A stretch of DNA of 64,000 nucleotides from Spirochaetales bacterium (GTDB lineage: Bacteria; Spirochaetota; Spirochaetia; Sphaerochaetales; Sphaerochaetaceae): NCBI GenBank assembly GCA_028722305.1, contig JAQYHB010000042.1, positions 1 to 64,000 of the forward strand. Reading direction: 5' to 3'. This document shows, piece by piece, positions 32,494-40,083 of the stretch; position 1 is the first letter of the stretch, and the number at the start of each line of letters is the position of its first letter. The translations under genes were made by a program, and so were the position numbers. A model generated the notes under the pieces. It saw only the letters and a program-made list of their open reading frames with translations, did not search any database and was not told the origin of the DNA.

Positions 32494-33765
32494 TTACCGG
32501 AGGCAGAAGCTCTCCATCAGATAGAACCTTCCGGGCTCGACATTGGCAAAGAAACGCTCCTGCTTCAGGACTCCATTCTCCCCCATGTAGGTCAGGATGA
32601 TCTCATGGGAACCTTCGGATAGGTCTACCGAGCCGATATAGGCGCGCCCCGGAAAGAAGTGGGACATACGTACATCGGCGCGTTCGGAAAGGTTGCCTGC
32701 CAGGTTTGCGGCCAAGGTGGCAAAATCCGCCAGCAACCAGGCGCCACCTGTATCATCCGAGCTGCTGGCCGCCGCGACATGTCCCGCCACGTCTACCACG
32801 TCTGTGGCGACCAGTTTCCCGGTTGCCCGGAGTACCGCCTTGGCGTAGATGCCGGATTTTTTCAGCAGATAGGTGTTGATGGCTATTCGGGAAAGGCTCT
32901 CCAGAATCTCCATCTGACCGGCCGGGATTCCGTCGACCGTCACGAGGATCTGCTTTACCTCAGACTTCCGCGCCACCAGCTCGGAAACGGCGACCGTCAT
33001 CCAGTTGCCGCTGGGCATCCATATCGATTCCCGAACCTCCTGCTTGCGTGGCTCGATATTGGTGAAAGCAAGCAGATAGACAGGCGTTTTCCCTTCCTCA
33101 AGGCTCTGAAGCGTGGCTGCCTGGGGCATCGCGAACGGGTAGAGGTCCTTCTCATTGTCGAAGGCGTCGGCCACCCTCCGGGCGTAGTACTGGACGTCGT
33201 TCTGGTTTCCCAGATGCTGGCTGAAGAGCATGCCGAGCCATTCCCCGAGGGCGCTGTGGGTAAAGGCGATCTTCTCGTCATGCTCCTGGTTGTACGAGCT
33301 GTAGAGATCGAGCAGCACCTGTTGCTTCTCGCTGGAACGACGGATCTCCACCATCGAGTCGGCAATCTCGCCCAGACGGGCGTAGTTCAGAGCCTTGAAG
33401 ATGTTGATGTAGATGTCCTCGAAGTCCTCTCCGGGGTATTCCTTGGTGTTGTCGTTGACGACGAAGCTGGCGGCCGAGCGGCTCACGCTCTTGGTGAAGG
33501 CTTTCTCGATCCCTGCTTCCGCCTCTGTCAGGCTGACGTTGGACCCCTGATAGTCACCCGCGTAATGCTGGACGATTCCCACGTCAAGGGCCCGGACAAT
33601 CGGCCCTTGACGCTTCTCGATCGACACGGATTCCTCTTGCACCTGTTCCAGGGCATGGACATAGTCGCCATGGTAGAGTCCAAGCTCCGTCTTGTGTATG
33701 TCAACGGTGCTCGCGCAACCGGCGAGCAGGCAGGTGGCGAGAAGCGGAATCACACCTCTGCGCAT
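32494..33765 (-). CDS. Lipoprotein of the COG3014 type
   Basis: A 423-residue lipoprotein. MRRGVIPLLATCLLAGC is a signal peptide with lipobox LAGC. The N-terminal half is helical and TPR-like (DYVHALEQVQEESVSIEKR, ALNYARLGEIADSMVEIRR); the C-terminal part is beta-rich and ends in a peptidoglycan/OM-lipoprotein-like GSHEIILTYMG segment. The whole resembles COG3014 proteins, whose function is unknown but which recur next to LpoB-type lipoproteins. It lies eight bases after the LpoB-like gene, sharing its transcript. GAGGA precedes the ATG. Probably part of an outer-membrane or cell-wall synthesis regulator. Confidence 0.75.
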   Translation of the reverse strand: MRRGVIPLLATCLLAGCASTVDIHKTELGLYHGDYVHALEQVQEESVSIEKRQGPIVRALDVGIVQHYAGDYQGSNVSLTEAEAGIEKAFTKSVSRSAASFVVNDNTKEYPGEDFEDIYINIFKALNYARLGEIADSMVEIRRSSEKQQVLLDLYSSYNQEHDEKIAFTHSALGEWLGMLFSQHLGNQNDVQYYARRVADAFDNEKDLYPFAMPQAATLQSLEEGKTPVYLLAFTNIEPRKQEVRESIWMPSGNWMTVAVSELVARKSEVKQILVTVDGIPAGQMEILESLSRIAINTYLLKKSGIYAKAVLRATGKLVATDVVDVAGHVAAASSSDDTGGAWLLADFATLAANLAGNLSERADVRMSHFFPGRAYIGSVDLSEGSHEIILTYMGENGVLKQERFFANVEPGRFYLMESFCLR

Positions 33766-33773
33766 GGGAATCC

Positions 33774-34364
33774 TCAGAACTTGTAATGGTCTCTCTGGAT
33801 GAGTTTCTTGATGGTCTTCTCGTTCATCCATACCTTCTCGCCAGAGGCGATATCCACCAGCTCGAGGTCGACGTAGTAGGTACGCACGCTCTGCTTGCCC
33901 TGCTGGTCGATATTGGTGGAGACGGATCCGAGCAGGATGTAGTCGGCGCCCGTCTCGTTGCCGCTGGCCTTTGCTGTCGCCGCGGATGCATTCTTCGCCT
34001 GATAGGCGCGCTCCGCCTCCAAGGTTCCACGCTTCTCAAAATCGTTGACGGTGACTACCTTGCCGCTACTGACCAATGCGGACTCCAGCTTCTTGCCGAC
34101 AATCGTGGTGTCGATGTGCTCGCTGGAGCGGTTCTCGATTTCGCCGATGACAACCACAGGCTTCTTGCCAACCGTATCCAGCTTCAGCCACTTTCCCTTC
34201 AGGCAGTCGTCAATCATGTCGTTGGAGACAATGGTGATGTCCGTGTCGTTCCAGTTCCCGGAGAGATCAATCTTCTTGTCCTCGCTGATTCTCGAAACTT
34301 TTGTCGTCGTACAGCCAGTCAAGATGGTGAGGACTCCTACCATCAGCAACAGAAATTTTCTCAT
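33774..34364 (-). CDS. LpoB-like lipoprotein, penicillin-binding protein activator family
   Basis: A 196-residue lipoprotein. Signal MRKFLLLMVGVLTILTGC with lipobox LTGC, then the LpoB/YcfM core: LSGNWNDTDI, VVVIGEIENRSSEHIDT and GADYILLGSVSTNI. In enterobacteria LpoB spans from the outer membrane to activate PBP1B. In spirochaetes the partner is unknown, so only the family is claimed. GAGGA precedes the ATG. First gene of a two-gene minus-strand unit and divergent from the Ala/Pro-rich lipoprotein. Confidence 0.85.
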   Translation of the reverse strand: MRKFLLLMVGVLTILTGCTTTKVSRISEDKKIDLSGNWNDTDITIVSNDMIDDCLKGKWLKLDTVGKKPVVVIGEIENRSSEHIDTTIVGKKLESALVSSGKVVTVNDFEKRGTLEAERAYQAKNASAATAKASGNETGADYILLGSVSTNIDQQGKQSVRTYYVDLELVDIASGEKVWMNEKTIKKLIQRDHYKF

Positions 34365-34519
34365 TGTGCTATCCTCGCTCGTTGATTTCTTTATAGCATA
34401 TCCGTTTCCTGAATCCTAGTAAGGAAAATACAAAGGATTTTGTAGCCTTTTCCCTTGTGTTTTGTTTATAGCAGTTGAATGAGGAGAGGAGGTATTCTCT
34501 GTTTTTGCGAACAACCTTC

Positions 34520-34548
34520 TTGCCCATTAATTTCAATACGGTTAGTAT
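34520..34548 (+). promoter_or_regulatory. Promoter of the Ala/Pro-rich lipoprotein gene
   Basis: TTGCCC (34520-34525), a 17-base spacer and TAGTAT (34543-34548), about 48 bases before the start codon. Confidence 0.5.
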
Positions 34549-34595
34549 GGAAGGTAAGTAGACTTAGTCTGCACCCTTTTGAGGAGATTTTCATT

Positions 34596-35267
34596 ATGAA
34601 GAAAACGTATTCTCTGGGCATCGCTACCCTGCTTCTGGTCGCCCTGCTGGCTTCTTGCGCCACTACTGCTTCTCCTGAAGCGGAGCAGATTCCCGCCGCT
34701 CCGGCCGCTGTTCCGGCTGCCCCCGTCGAGACTCCAAAGGCCGGGCCGGCTCCTGTCGCCGCAGCTCCCGCGTCTGCAAAGGAAGCGCCCGCGTCGGCCG
34801 CCCCTGTCGTCGAGACCCCGGCGCCTGTCGCTGAGGCTCCCGCCGCTCCGACCCTTGCTGAGAGAATCGATGCTGCCAACGCCAGCAATATCACGGTCGA
34901 CGAGGCCCTGGACATCGCTTACCAGCTGACCAATCCGGCCAACGATCCGGATGGAACTCTGACGGCCAAGGCCCTTGCCAAGGCCGACGAGATTGTCACC
35001 AGCCTGATCGATGGCGCCATGAGCGAGGAAGAGATCAACGCCTATATCGACCTGATGAACGAGGGAATGGATGCCTACGGAGACTATGTCAAGGCTCTCG
35101 GTATCAACGTCCAGCCTTACTTCGACATGGTCCAGGAGCGCAAGGTCGCCATCGAGGCCTACAACAAGAACAGCTACTACTACTATCTGAAGCAGTACCG
35201 CAAGGATGGCCGCTACAAGAAGGAACTGTCCGAGCTGCTGACCAAGAAGAACGCCAAGAAGAACTGA
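34596..35267 (+). CDS. Ala/Pro-rich lipoprotein of unknown function
   Basis: A 223-residue exported protein. MKKTYSLGIATLLLVALLASC is a lipoprotein signal with lipobox LASC. Residues 25-90 are almost only Ala, Pro, Val, Glu and Ser, a flexible spacer like those that cross the periplasm or peptidoglycan. The C-terminal 120 residues are helical and charged, with a Tyr run (SYYYYLKQYRK) and a Lys-rich end. I recognise no family. GAGGAG precedes the ATG. Promoter and terminator on both sides make it a single-gene unit. The position opposite the LpoB/COG3014 pair suggests an envelope role. Confidence 0.8.
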   Translation: MKKTYSLGIATLLLVALLASCATTASPEAEQIPAAPAAVPAAPVETPKAGPAPVAAAPASAKEAPASAAPVVETPAPVAEAPAAPTLAERIDAANASNITVDEALDIAYQLTNPANDPDGTLTAKALAKADEIVTSLIDGAMSEEEINAYIDLMNEGMDAYGDYVKALGINVQPYFDMVQERKVAIEAYNKNSYYYYLKQYRKDGRYKKELSELLTKKNAKKN

Positions 35268-35290
35268 CGTATCAAAAGAGTTCTTGCACG

Positions 35291-35320
35291 AAGGGGTTGC
35301 TGAGGCGGCCCCTTTTTCTT
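35291..35320 (+). terminator. Terminator of the Ala/Pro-rich lipoprotein gene
   Basis: AAGGGG (35291-35296) pairs with CCCCTT (35309-35314), then TTTCTTTT. Confidence 0.85.
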
Positions 35321-35374
35321 TTCCCTCGTCTTTTTCCCCTTTCCGTTTGTTCACCAACCTGCTAAGATGGGTGC

Positions 35375-36322
35375 ATGTTGCAAGAATCTGTATTTGATGG
35401 CATGTATGGCCTTTGTATCGGGGATGCGGTAGGAGTTCCCGCAGAATTCATATCCCGTTCCGAGCTCGCCGAACATCCCATCATCGACATGACCGGTTAT
35501 GGCACCCACTACCAGAGGCCGGGTACCTGGTCCGATGACAGTTCTCTTGCCCTCTGCACGCTGGATAGCCTTGCCGGTGGCATCGATTACCTGGACATGA
35601 TGGACCGCTTCCGCTCCTGGGTGGAGCTTGGCATGTACACTCCCTATGGAAAGGTTTTCGATATCGGACTGGCTACCGACCAGGCAATCGACCAGTACAT
35701 CCGCGACGTTCCCGTCCTGCAGTGCGGGGGAACCGACGAATACAACAACGGCAACGGCTCCTTGATGAGAATCCTTCCCCTTGCCTTCTACTTCAAGGCG
35801 AAGCAGATCAGCTACGGACAAGCGATGGAGATTACCGCCGACGTCTCGTCCCTGACCCACGCCCACCTCCGCAGCAAGATGGCCTGCCAGATCTACATCA
35901 CCATTGCCCTCCATCTTTTGGAGGGACAGAGCCTGGAGCATGGCATCAAGGAAGGGCTGGCGGAGGCTAAGGATTTCTGCACCCAGCGCAGCTTGGTCGA
36001 GGCAAGCCATTTCCAGAGAATCTTCCGCGACGACTTTGCTTCCACTCCGGCTGACGAGATCAACAGTACCGGCTATGTGGTGGACACGCTCGAGGCTGCC
36101 ATCTGGTGTCTGCTGAACACCAAGAGCTACAAGGAGTGCATCCTGAAGGCGGTCAACCTAGGGGATGACACCGACACGACCGCGAGCGTAGCCGGCGGCT
36201 TGGCGGGAATCGTCTATACCCGCGCCAGAATGCCGGAAAACTGGATTCAAGACCTTGCCCGCAAGGACATGATTGACGAAATCTGCGCCCGCTTCGTCAA
36301 ACAGAACTTCCCCAACGGTTGA
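35375..36322 (+). CDS. ADP-ribosylglycohydrolase family protein
   Basis: A 315-residue protein of the DraG/ARH fold. The two metal sites are clear: GTWSDDSSLALC (about residues 50-61) and GDDTDTTASVAGGLAG (about 265-280). FDGMYGLCIGDAVGVPAEF is the conserved N-terminus. The family cleaves ADP-ribose from Arg, Ser or other adducts, or hydrolyses related N-glycosides; the substrate cannot be read here. No ribosome site is seen; TAAGAT lies six bases before the ATG, the arrangement shared by several genes of this window. Its last 26 bases overlap the convergent HPt-like gene. Confidence 0.88.
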   Translation: MLQESVFDGMYGLCIGDAVGVPAEFISRSELAEHPIIDMTGYGTHYQRPGTWSDDSSLALCTLDSLAGGIDYLDMMDRFRSWVELGMYTPYGKVFDIGLATDQAIDQYIRDVPVLQCGGTDEYNNGNGSLMRILPLAFYFKAKQISYGQAMEITADVSSLTHAHLRSKMACQIYITIALHLLEGQSLEHGIKEGLAEAKDFCTQRSLVEASHFQRIFRDDFASTPADEINSTGYVVDTLEAAIWCLLNTKSYKECILKAVNLGDDTDTTASVAGGLAGIVYTRARMPENWIQDLARKDMIDEICARFVKQNFPNG

Positions 36323-36659
36323 CCAGATCCTGTAGTTGCGCGAATTGCTCCCGAACAGCTCTGTAGAAGTTGGGCGCGTCCTTCCAGTTGCGTGTCCGGA
36401 GACGGTCCACAAAGAGCGAAAGAGGTTCCAAAAGCGGCGTGAGGCCCAATTTCCGGGCATCGTTCATCAACCCATGACCCAGCGTGAAGGCTTCGTCATA
36501 ATCCTTTGCCCGCATGGCTATTTCCAGGAAGCGGACACGTGCGTCCCCTGAGAAGGTCCGCACCAGCCCGGCATAGTAACCCTCATCGGCGTACAGGCCG
36601 CGCATGGCGCCCTGCACGTCAGCGCCCCAGCTCCCCAAATCTTCCAGAAATTGTCCCAT
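36297..36659 (-). CDS. HPt-like phosphotransfer domain protein
   Basis: A 120-residue, mainly helical protein. EAFTLGHGLMNDARKLGLTPL aligns with the HPt motif AFRxAHTLKGxxxNLGLxxL; the phosphorylatable His is kept, but the usual following Lys-Gly is Met-Asn. It may relay phosphate between a histidine kinase and a response regulator, or be a degenerate docking module. No kinase or receiver gene is nearby. The start at 36659 follows GAGGATGGA; an upstream Met is possible. The gene runs tail-to-tail into the ADP-ribosylglycohydrolase gene with a 26-base overlap. Confidence 0.65.
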   Translation of the reverse strand: MGQFLEDLGSWGADVQGAMRGLYADEGYYAGLVRTFSGDARVRFLEIAMRAKDYDEAFTLGHGLMNDARKLGLTPLLEPLSLFVDRLRTRNWKDAPNFYRAVREQFAQLQDLVNRWGSSV

Positions 36660-36732
36660 TCCATCCTCTCGGATTCCAAATATACCAATAAGGCGGTGGA
36701 AATGCATCGCTTTATTGGCTTATGATAGGGCC

Positions 36733-37383
36733 ATGAGGAAGTTAGGTTTAGCTATCGCGGTTTGTCTGGGGGTCATGCCATTGGGTGCGGCTTCCCTTTC
36801 CTGGCGCCTTGGCTATACGGAAACCACCCTGAGCGAGACTTGCCTCGACACCCAGCTGCTCTTCTCCCACGAGGGACTGATTACCGGCGTCCGCTTCCAT
36901 AGCGCACCTACCTGGCAGGTCGCCTTGGGCTACCGGGGAACCATAGGAAAGCACGTGGTGTGGGAAAACAAAGGAGACGCGCTGGTGGACGCGTACGGCT
37001 CGCTGCTGGACTATGAGGCCACCATCGGGCCCGGAGGCAGTTTCCGCCATTTCTACGGGGGATTGACTGTCGGTGCGCAAGGCATGGTCCGGTTTCACGA
37101 GGACATGGACAAACCACTATGCAATCTGAACCTCGCCCTCCACCTGTGGATGGGGGCCGTCTACGGACCGGTGGATGTCCGCTTCTCCTACGACAGCTCC
37201 ACCCTTTTTTGGTATTCGTACCAATGGCTCTCTCCGATTGTCAGCTTGGACATGAGCTACCAGATCAACGACCAGTGGAGTCTCACCCTGACGGAAGCCG
37301 CGCGCTTTACCGATGCCGCCCCGAACGAGCTGAAAAGCTGCACGATGGTCAGCTTCAGCGCTACCGCGACAAGGAGGTTCTGA
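36733..37383 (+). CDS. Exported protein, possible outer-membrane beta-barrel
   Basis: A 216-residue protein with signal peptide MRKLGLAIAVCLGVMPLGAAS. The mature part consists of alternating aromatic/polar strands (SLSWRLGYTETTLSET, QVALGYRGTIG, VDVRFSYDSSTLFWYSY) and ends VSFSATATRRF, an aromatic C-terminal residue as in outer-membrane barrels. I do not recognise the family. TATGAT lies six bases before the ATG and no ribosome site is visible. The metallophosphoesterase gene follows after one base, so the two are co-transcribed. Confidence 0.65.
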   Translation: MRKLGLAIAVCLGVMPLGAASLSWRLGYTETTLSETCLDTQLLFSHEGLITGVRFHSAPTWQVALGYRGTIGKHVVWENKGDALVDAYGSLLDYEATIGPGGSFRHFYGGLTVGAQGMVRFHEDMDKPLCNLNLALHLWMGAVYGPVDVRFSYDSSTLFWYSYQWLSPIVSLDMSYQINDQWSLTLTEAARFTDAAPNELKSCTMVSFSATATRRF

Positions 37384-37384
37384 T

Positions 37385-38353
37385 ATGCGACACGTTGTCC
37401 TTGCCCTGACCACGCTCTTGTTGGCTATCTCCTGTTCGCTCGGCCTGTTGGACCATCAGGACGACAATCTGGAGAAGGCTGGAACCTTTGATGGAATCGA
37501 TCTAGTCGCCAATGGAGTGGTCTCCGACGCGGACGACTGGTACGCCCTGATCATGACCGACACCCATGTCGGCCGAAAGGCGGAGGACTATCCGGACAAC
37601 TTCGCATGGTTCCAGACCTGGTACAACGCCAACACAAGCGCAAGCGACGGCATTCCCATCTCTTTCCTCATCCACCTCGGAGATCTGACCGATGCTTCCT
37701 ACGAGAGCCAGTACCTTGAGGCGAGGCGTGAGTATCTGGGAGACCTGCCAGACACCTACGCCTACTTCATCGGGACAAGCGACAGCAATCGCGACATCCC
37801 CTTCTTCTTCACCCCAGGCAACCACGACGTGCGTAAAGACGGCAGGGACCACTTCCTTACCTACTGCGGACCCGGAGAGTGGAGGCTGGTGATTGGGGGT
37901 CTCAGCCTGTATGGGCTGGACTCCGGAAGACGGTATTTCGGGGGGACCCAGATCGACAAGCTGGAGGACGCGCTCGAAAAGGACTCCAACAAGAAGATCT
38001 TTCTCAGCCACATGCCGCTTTCCGACCAGAACATGGTCTACACCTACCTGACCCTCACCGACGAGGAAGAGCGGGCGCGAATGATCCATGACATGGTCAA
38101 ATACGGGGCGAGCGCCTATATCGACGGCCACCGCCATCTGCTGGTTGGTCCCTACCATATCACCGACAATCTTCAGGAAATCTCCCTTTCCTGCCTGAAT
38201 GGACCCGATTTGCTCGAAGACAAGGCACCTGCCTGGTATATCCTGCATTACGCTGGCAACGCAAATCAGGCTACCATCACCCAGTACAAGATTCCCAGCG
38301 AGGACAAGTGCCTGAATCCCGAGACGCGCACGGTCATGACCATCAGTTTCTGA
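37385..38353 (+). CDS. Metallophosphoesterase lipoprotein
   Basis: A 322-residue exported phosphoesterase. MRHVVLALTTLLLAISC is a lipoprotein-type signal. The calcineurin-like motifs are all present: DTHVG (instead of DxH), GDLTD, GNHDVRKDG, SHMPL and GHRHL, which form the two-metal site. It should hydrolyse a phosphodiester or phosphomonoester outside the cytoplasm, perhaps nucleotides or phospholipid head groups. AGGAGG precedes the ATG, which is one base from the upstream stop. Confidence 0.87.
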   Translation: MRHVVLALTTLLLAISCSLGLLDHQDDNLEKAGTFDGIDLVANGVVSDADDWYALIMTDTHVGRKAEDYPDNFAWFQTWYNANTSASDGIPISFLIHLGDLTDASYESQYLEARREYLGDLPDTYAYFIGTSDSNRDIPFFFTPGNHDVRKDGRDHFLTYCGPGEWRLVIGGLSLYGLDSGRRYFGGTQIDKLEDALEKDSNKKIFLSHMPLSDQNMVYTYLTLTDEEERARMIHDMVKYGASAYIDGHRHLLVGPYHITDNLQEISLSCLNGPDLLEDKAPAWYILHYAGNANQATITQYKIPSEDKCLNPETRTVMTISF

Positions 38354-38358
38354 ACGGA

Positions 38359-39033
38359 TCAGACTTCCCAGGCCTGTCCGCGCTTGTGGACCTGCTCCAC
38401 GTCCCGGCCCAAAGCCTTGGAGAGTTGTCCGGGAATTGTCCAGTCGTTCTGGAAACCCATCGGGAAAATCTTCCCGATTCTCCGGCCGTCGACAATCTCG
38501 CGTGCGCTGGTGGCCATGTGGGCGCCCAAGGCGGGATCGGCCGGGAGAAAGGCGATATCGTAGTCCTGTTCCAGTTTCTCCAGCGCCTTCATGAACTGTC
38601 GGTGGGTCCGCTTGCCATCATCGGTCGGCACAAAGACGTCGGCCAAGGAACCCGCATGAAGTACACGGAAGGTGCTGACATCGAACGAATAGGCTACCCC
38701 GAGGGCGCCGGTCGGCATGGCATGCAGGTGGAAACGGGCAAGGGAAAAGTCCTCGTCCGGGTGGATGAAGGTCACCAGCTTCTGCCGCTGTTTGGGAATG
38801 CGGTTGCCCCCCTCGATATCGGAGGAAAGGAAATAGTAGACGTCGTCGTACAGGTCGTCCAAGCGGAAAATACGCTCGTTGTAGTGGTTCGGGTCCCGGC
38901 TGGAGGCAAGCACGTAGATGGGCTTGTCCGTGCGCATGTCGGGAAGCTTTCCCTTCACGTAATCCAGCAGGATCGTGCAGTTCACCGCCTCGATCAGGTA
39001 GCCGTAGCTCTCCAGGTAGGTAATAGTCATCAT
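38359..39033 (-). CDS. Metallo-beta-lactamase-fold protein with degenerate metal site
   Basis: A 224-residue protein. The layout follows MBL-fold proteins: TYLESYGYLIEAVNCTILLDY, then ASSRDPNHYNERIF where HxHxDH would stand, then FHLHAMPTGALGVAYSF and HAGSLADV where HAGD is expected. Only isolated His residues survive, so zinc binding is doubtful; a structural or regulatory role, or an altered metal site, is possible. GAGAGG precedes the ATG. It is convergent with the phosphoesterase gene (five bases between stops) and follows the araC-type gene on its strand. Confidence 0.7.
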   Translation of the reverse strand: MMTITYLESYGYLIEAVNCTILLDYVKGKLPDMRTDKPIYVLASSRDPNHYNERIFRLDDLYDDVYYFLSSDIEGGNRIPKQRQKLVTFIHPDEDFSLARFHLHAMPTGALGVAYSFDVSTFRVLHAGSLADVFVPTDDGKRTHRQFMKALEKLEQDYDIAFLPADPALGAHMATSAREIVDGRRIGKIFPMGFQNDWTIPGQLSKALGRDVEQVHKRGQAWEV

Positions 39034-39060
39034 TCACCTCTCTCCCAGCATACACGAAAA

Positions 39061-39993
39061 TCAGACTGACGTCTTCCAGCGTCCCGGACTCGTCCCCATC
39101 CCGGCCCGGAAAAAGCGGCAAAAGCGCTCCGGGTGCATGCCGAGTCTGCTGGCGACCACCTTGCAGGCGAGGCCTGACTTCAAGAGCGAGCAGGCAATGG
39201 AGATCCGCTCCCTATAGACAATCTGGGAGAAGGTCATGCCTGTCTCCTGGTGGATCAGGGCGGAAAGATAGGTCGGGGTGAGATGGACCTCGTCGGAGAG
39301 CTCCTTCAACGAGACCGCTCCCCCGCTCTCGCGGATCCGGGATAGCAGGCGGGCGAGCCGCAGGCTCTTCTCATCGCTGGAGACAAGGGCCTCGTCCGTA
39401 TGGAAGCCCAACCGATAGAAGAACTCGGCGAGCCGCAACCGGGAAAGCACCCCCTCCGCCATTGCCATCTCCCCGACAAGCGGGAAGGCGTCGGCGCAGT
39501 CATGGACCAAGACACATCCCGGCTCTTCGCTTCGGGAGCCTAGCAACTCGAAGAACTTACCCAAAGCACCCTCATGGGTGGCGAACCCAAGGGAATCCCG
39601 CAAGGACTCGACGCGGACCAGCACGTTCAGGATGATGGAAGTGGCGCAAAAGACGCCGATGGCATGGTAGGTGCGCGGAGCAATCAGCAATACGTCCCCT
39701 TCGTGCATCAGGACATGGCTACCATAAATCTCCTGGCTGCAGGAACCCCGGGCAACCACCTCGATTTCCAGGAACTCATGGTCGTGGGGATACTCGGGCA
39801 GGAAGCAGGGGTGCTTGCGCACCACTACATCCCGACCGCAGGAAAACAGCTCCTCCCCGAGGGTCACAGGATTCCCTGCCCCCTGGAGATGCTCCGGCCG
39901 CTGGGGCAGCCTACCCCTCTCGAAAAGACGCTGGTAGTGACTCTCCTCTTCGGTAAGAATCGAAAATTGGTCAATGAATCCCTGATAATCCAC
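39061..39993 (-). CDS. AraC-family regulator of the rhamnose locus
   Basis: A 310-residue regulator. The N-terminal half is a cupin sensor (YPHDHEFLEIEVVARGS, MHEGDVLLIAPRTYHAIG), the C-terminal 100 residues carry the two AraC helix-turn-helix motifs (SLKELSDEVHLTPTYLSALI and the signature MHPERFCRFFRAGMGTSP). It is divergent from rhaB and probably activates it in the manner of RhaS/RhaR. The start chosen is GTG at 39993: TATGCT lies exactly six bases before it with TTGTCT 16 bases further. A longer frame would cover the rhaB promoter and lacks a cupin-type N-terminus. Confidence 0.87.
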   Translation of the reverse strand: MDYQGFIDQFSILTEEESHYQRLFERGRLPQRPEHLQGAGNPVTLGEELFSCGRDVVVRKHPCFLPEYPHDHEFLEIEVVARGSCSQEIYGSHVLMHEGDVLLIAPRTYHAIGVFCATSIILNVLVRVESLRDSLGFATHEGALGKFFELLGSRSEEPGCVLVHDCADAFPLVGEMAMAEGVLSRLRLAEFFYRLGFHTDEALVSSDEKSLRLARLLSRIRESGGAVSLKELSDEVHLTPTYLSALIHQETGMTFSQIVYRERISIACSLLKSGLACKVVASRLGMHPERFCRFFRAGMGTSPGRWKTSV

Positions 39994-39999
39994 GCAAAC

Positions 40000-40027
40000 A
40001 GCATACCATAATCGTAAGAAAAGACAA
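40000..40027 (-). promoter_or_regulatory. Promoter of the araC-type gene
   Basis: On the minus strand TTGTCT (40022-40027), 16 bases, TATGCT (40000-40005), then six bases to the GTG start. The message would be leaderless. Confidence 0.5.
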
Positions 40028-40048
40028 TCGACTGTGAAATACAGGCAA

Positions 40049-40077
40049 TTGAGAAATAAGGAAACGAGGATGATGAT
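40049..40077 (+). promoter_or_regulatory. Promoter of rhaB
   Basis: TTGAGA (40049-40054), 17 bases, GATGAT (40072-40077), then six bases to the rhaB ATG at 40084. A GAGG 14 bases upstream of the ATG is too far to be a good ribosome site. Confidence 0.45.
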
Positions 40078-40083
40078 ACAGCT

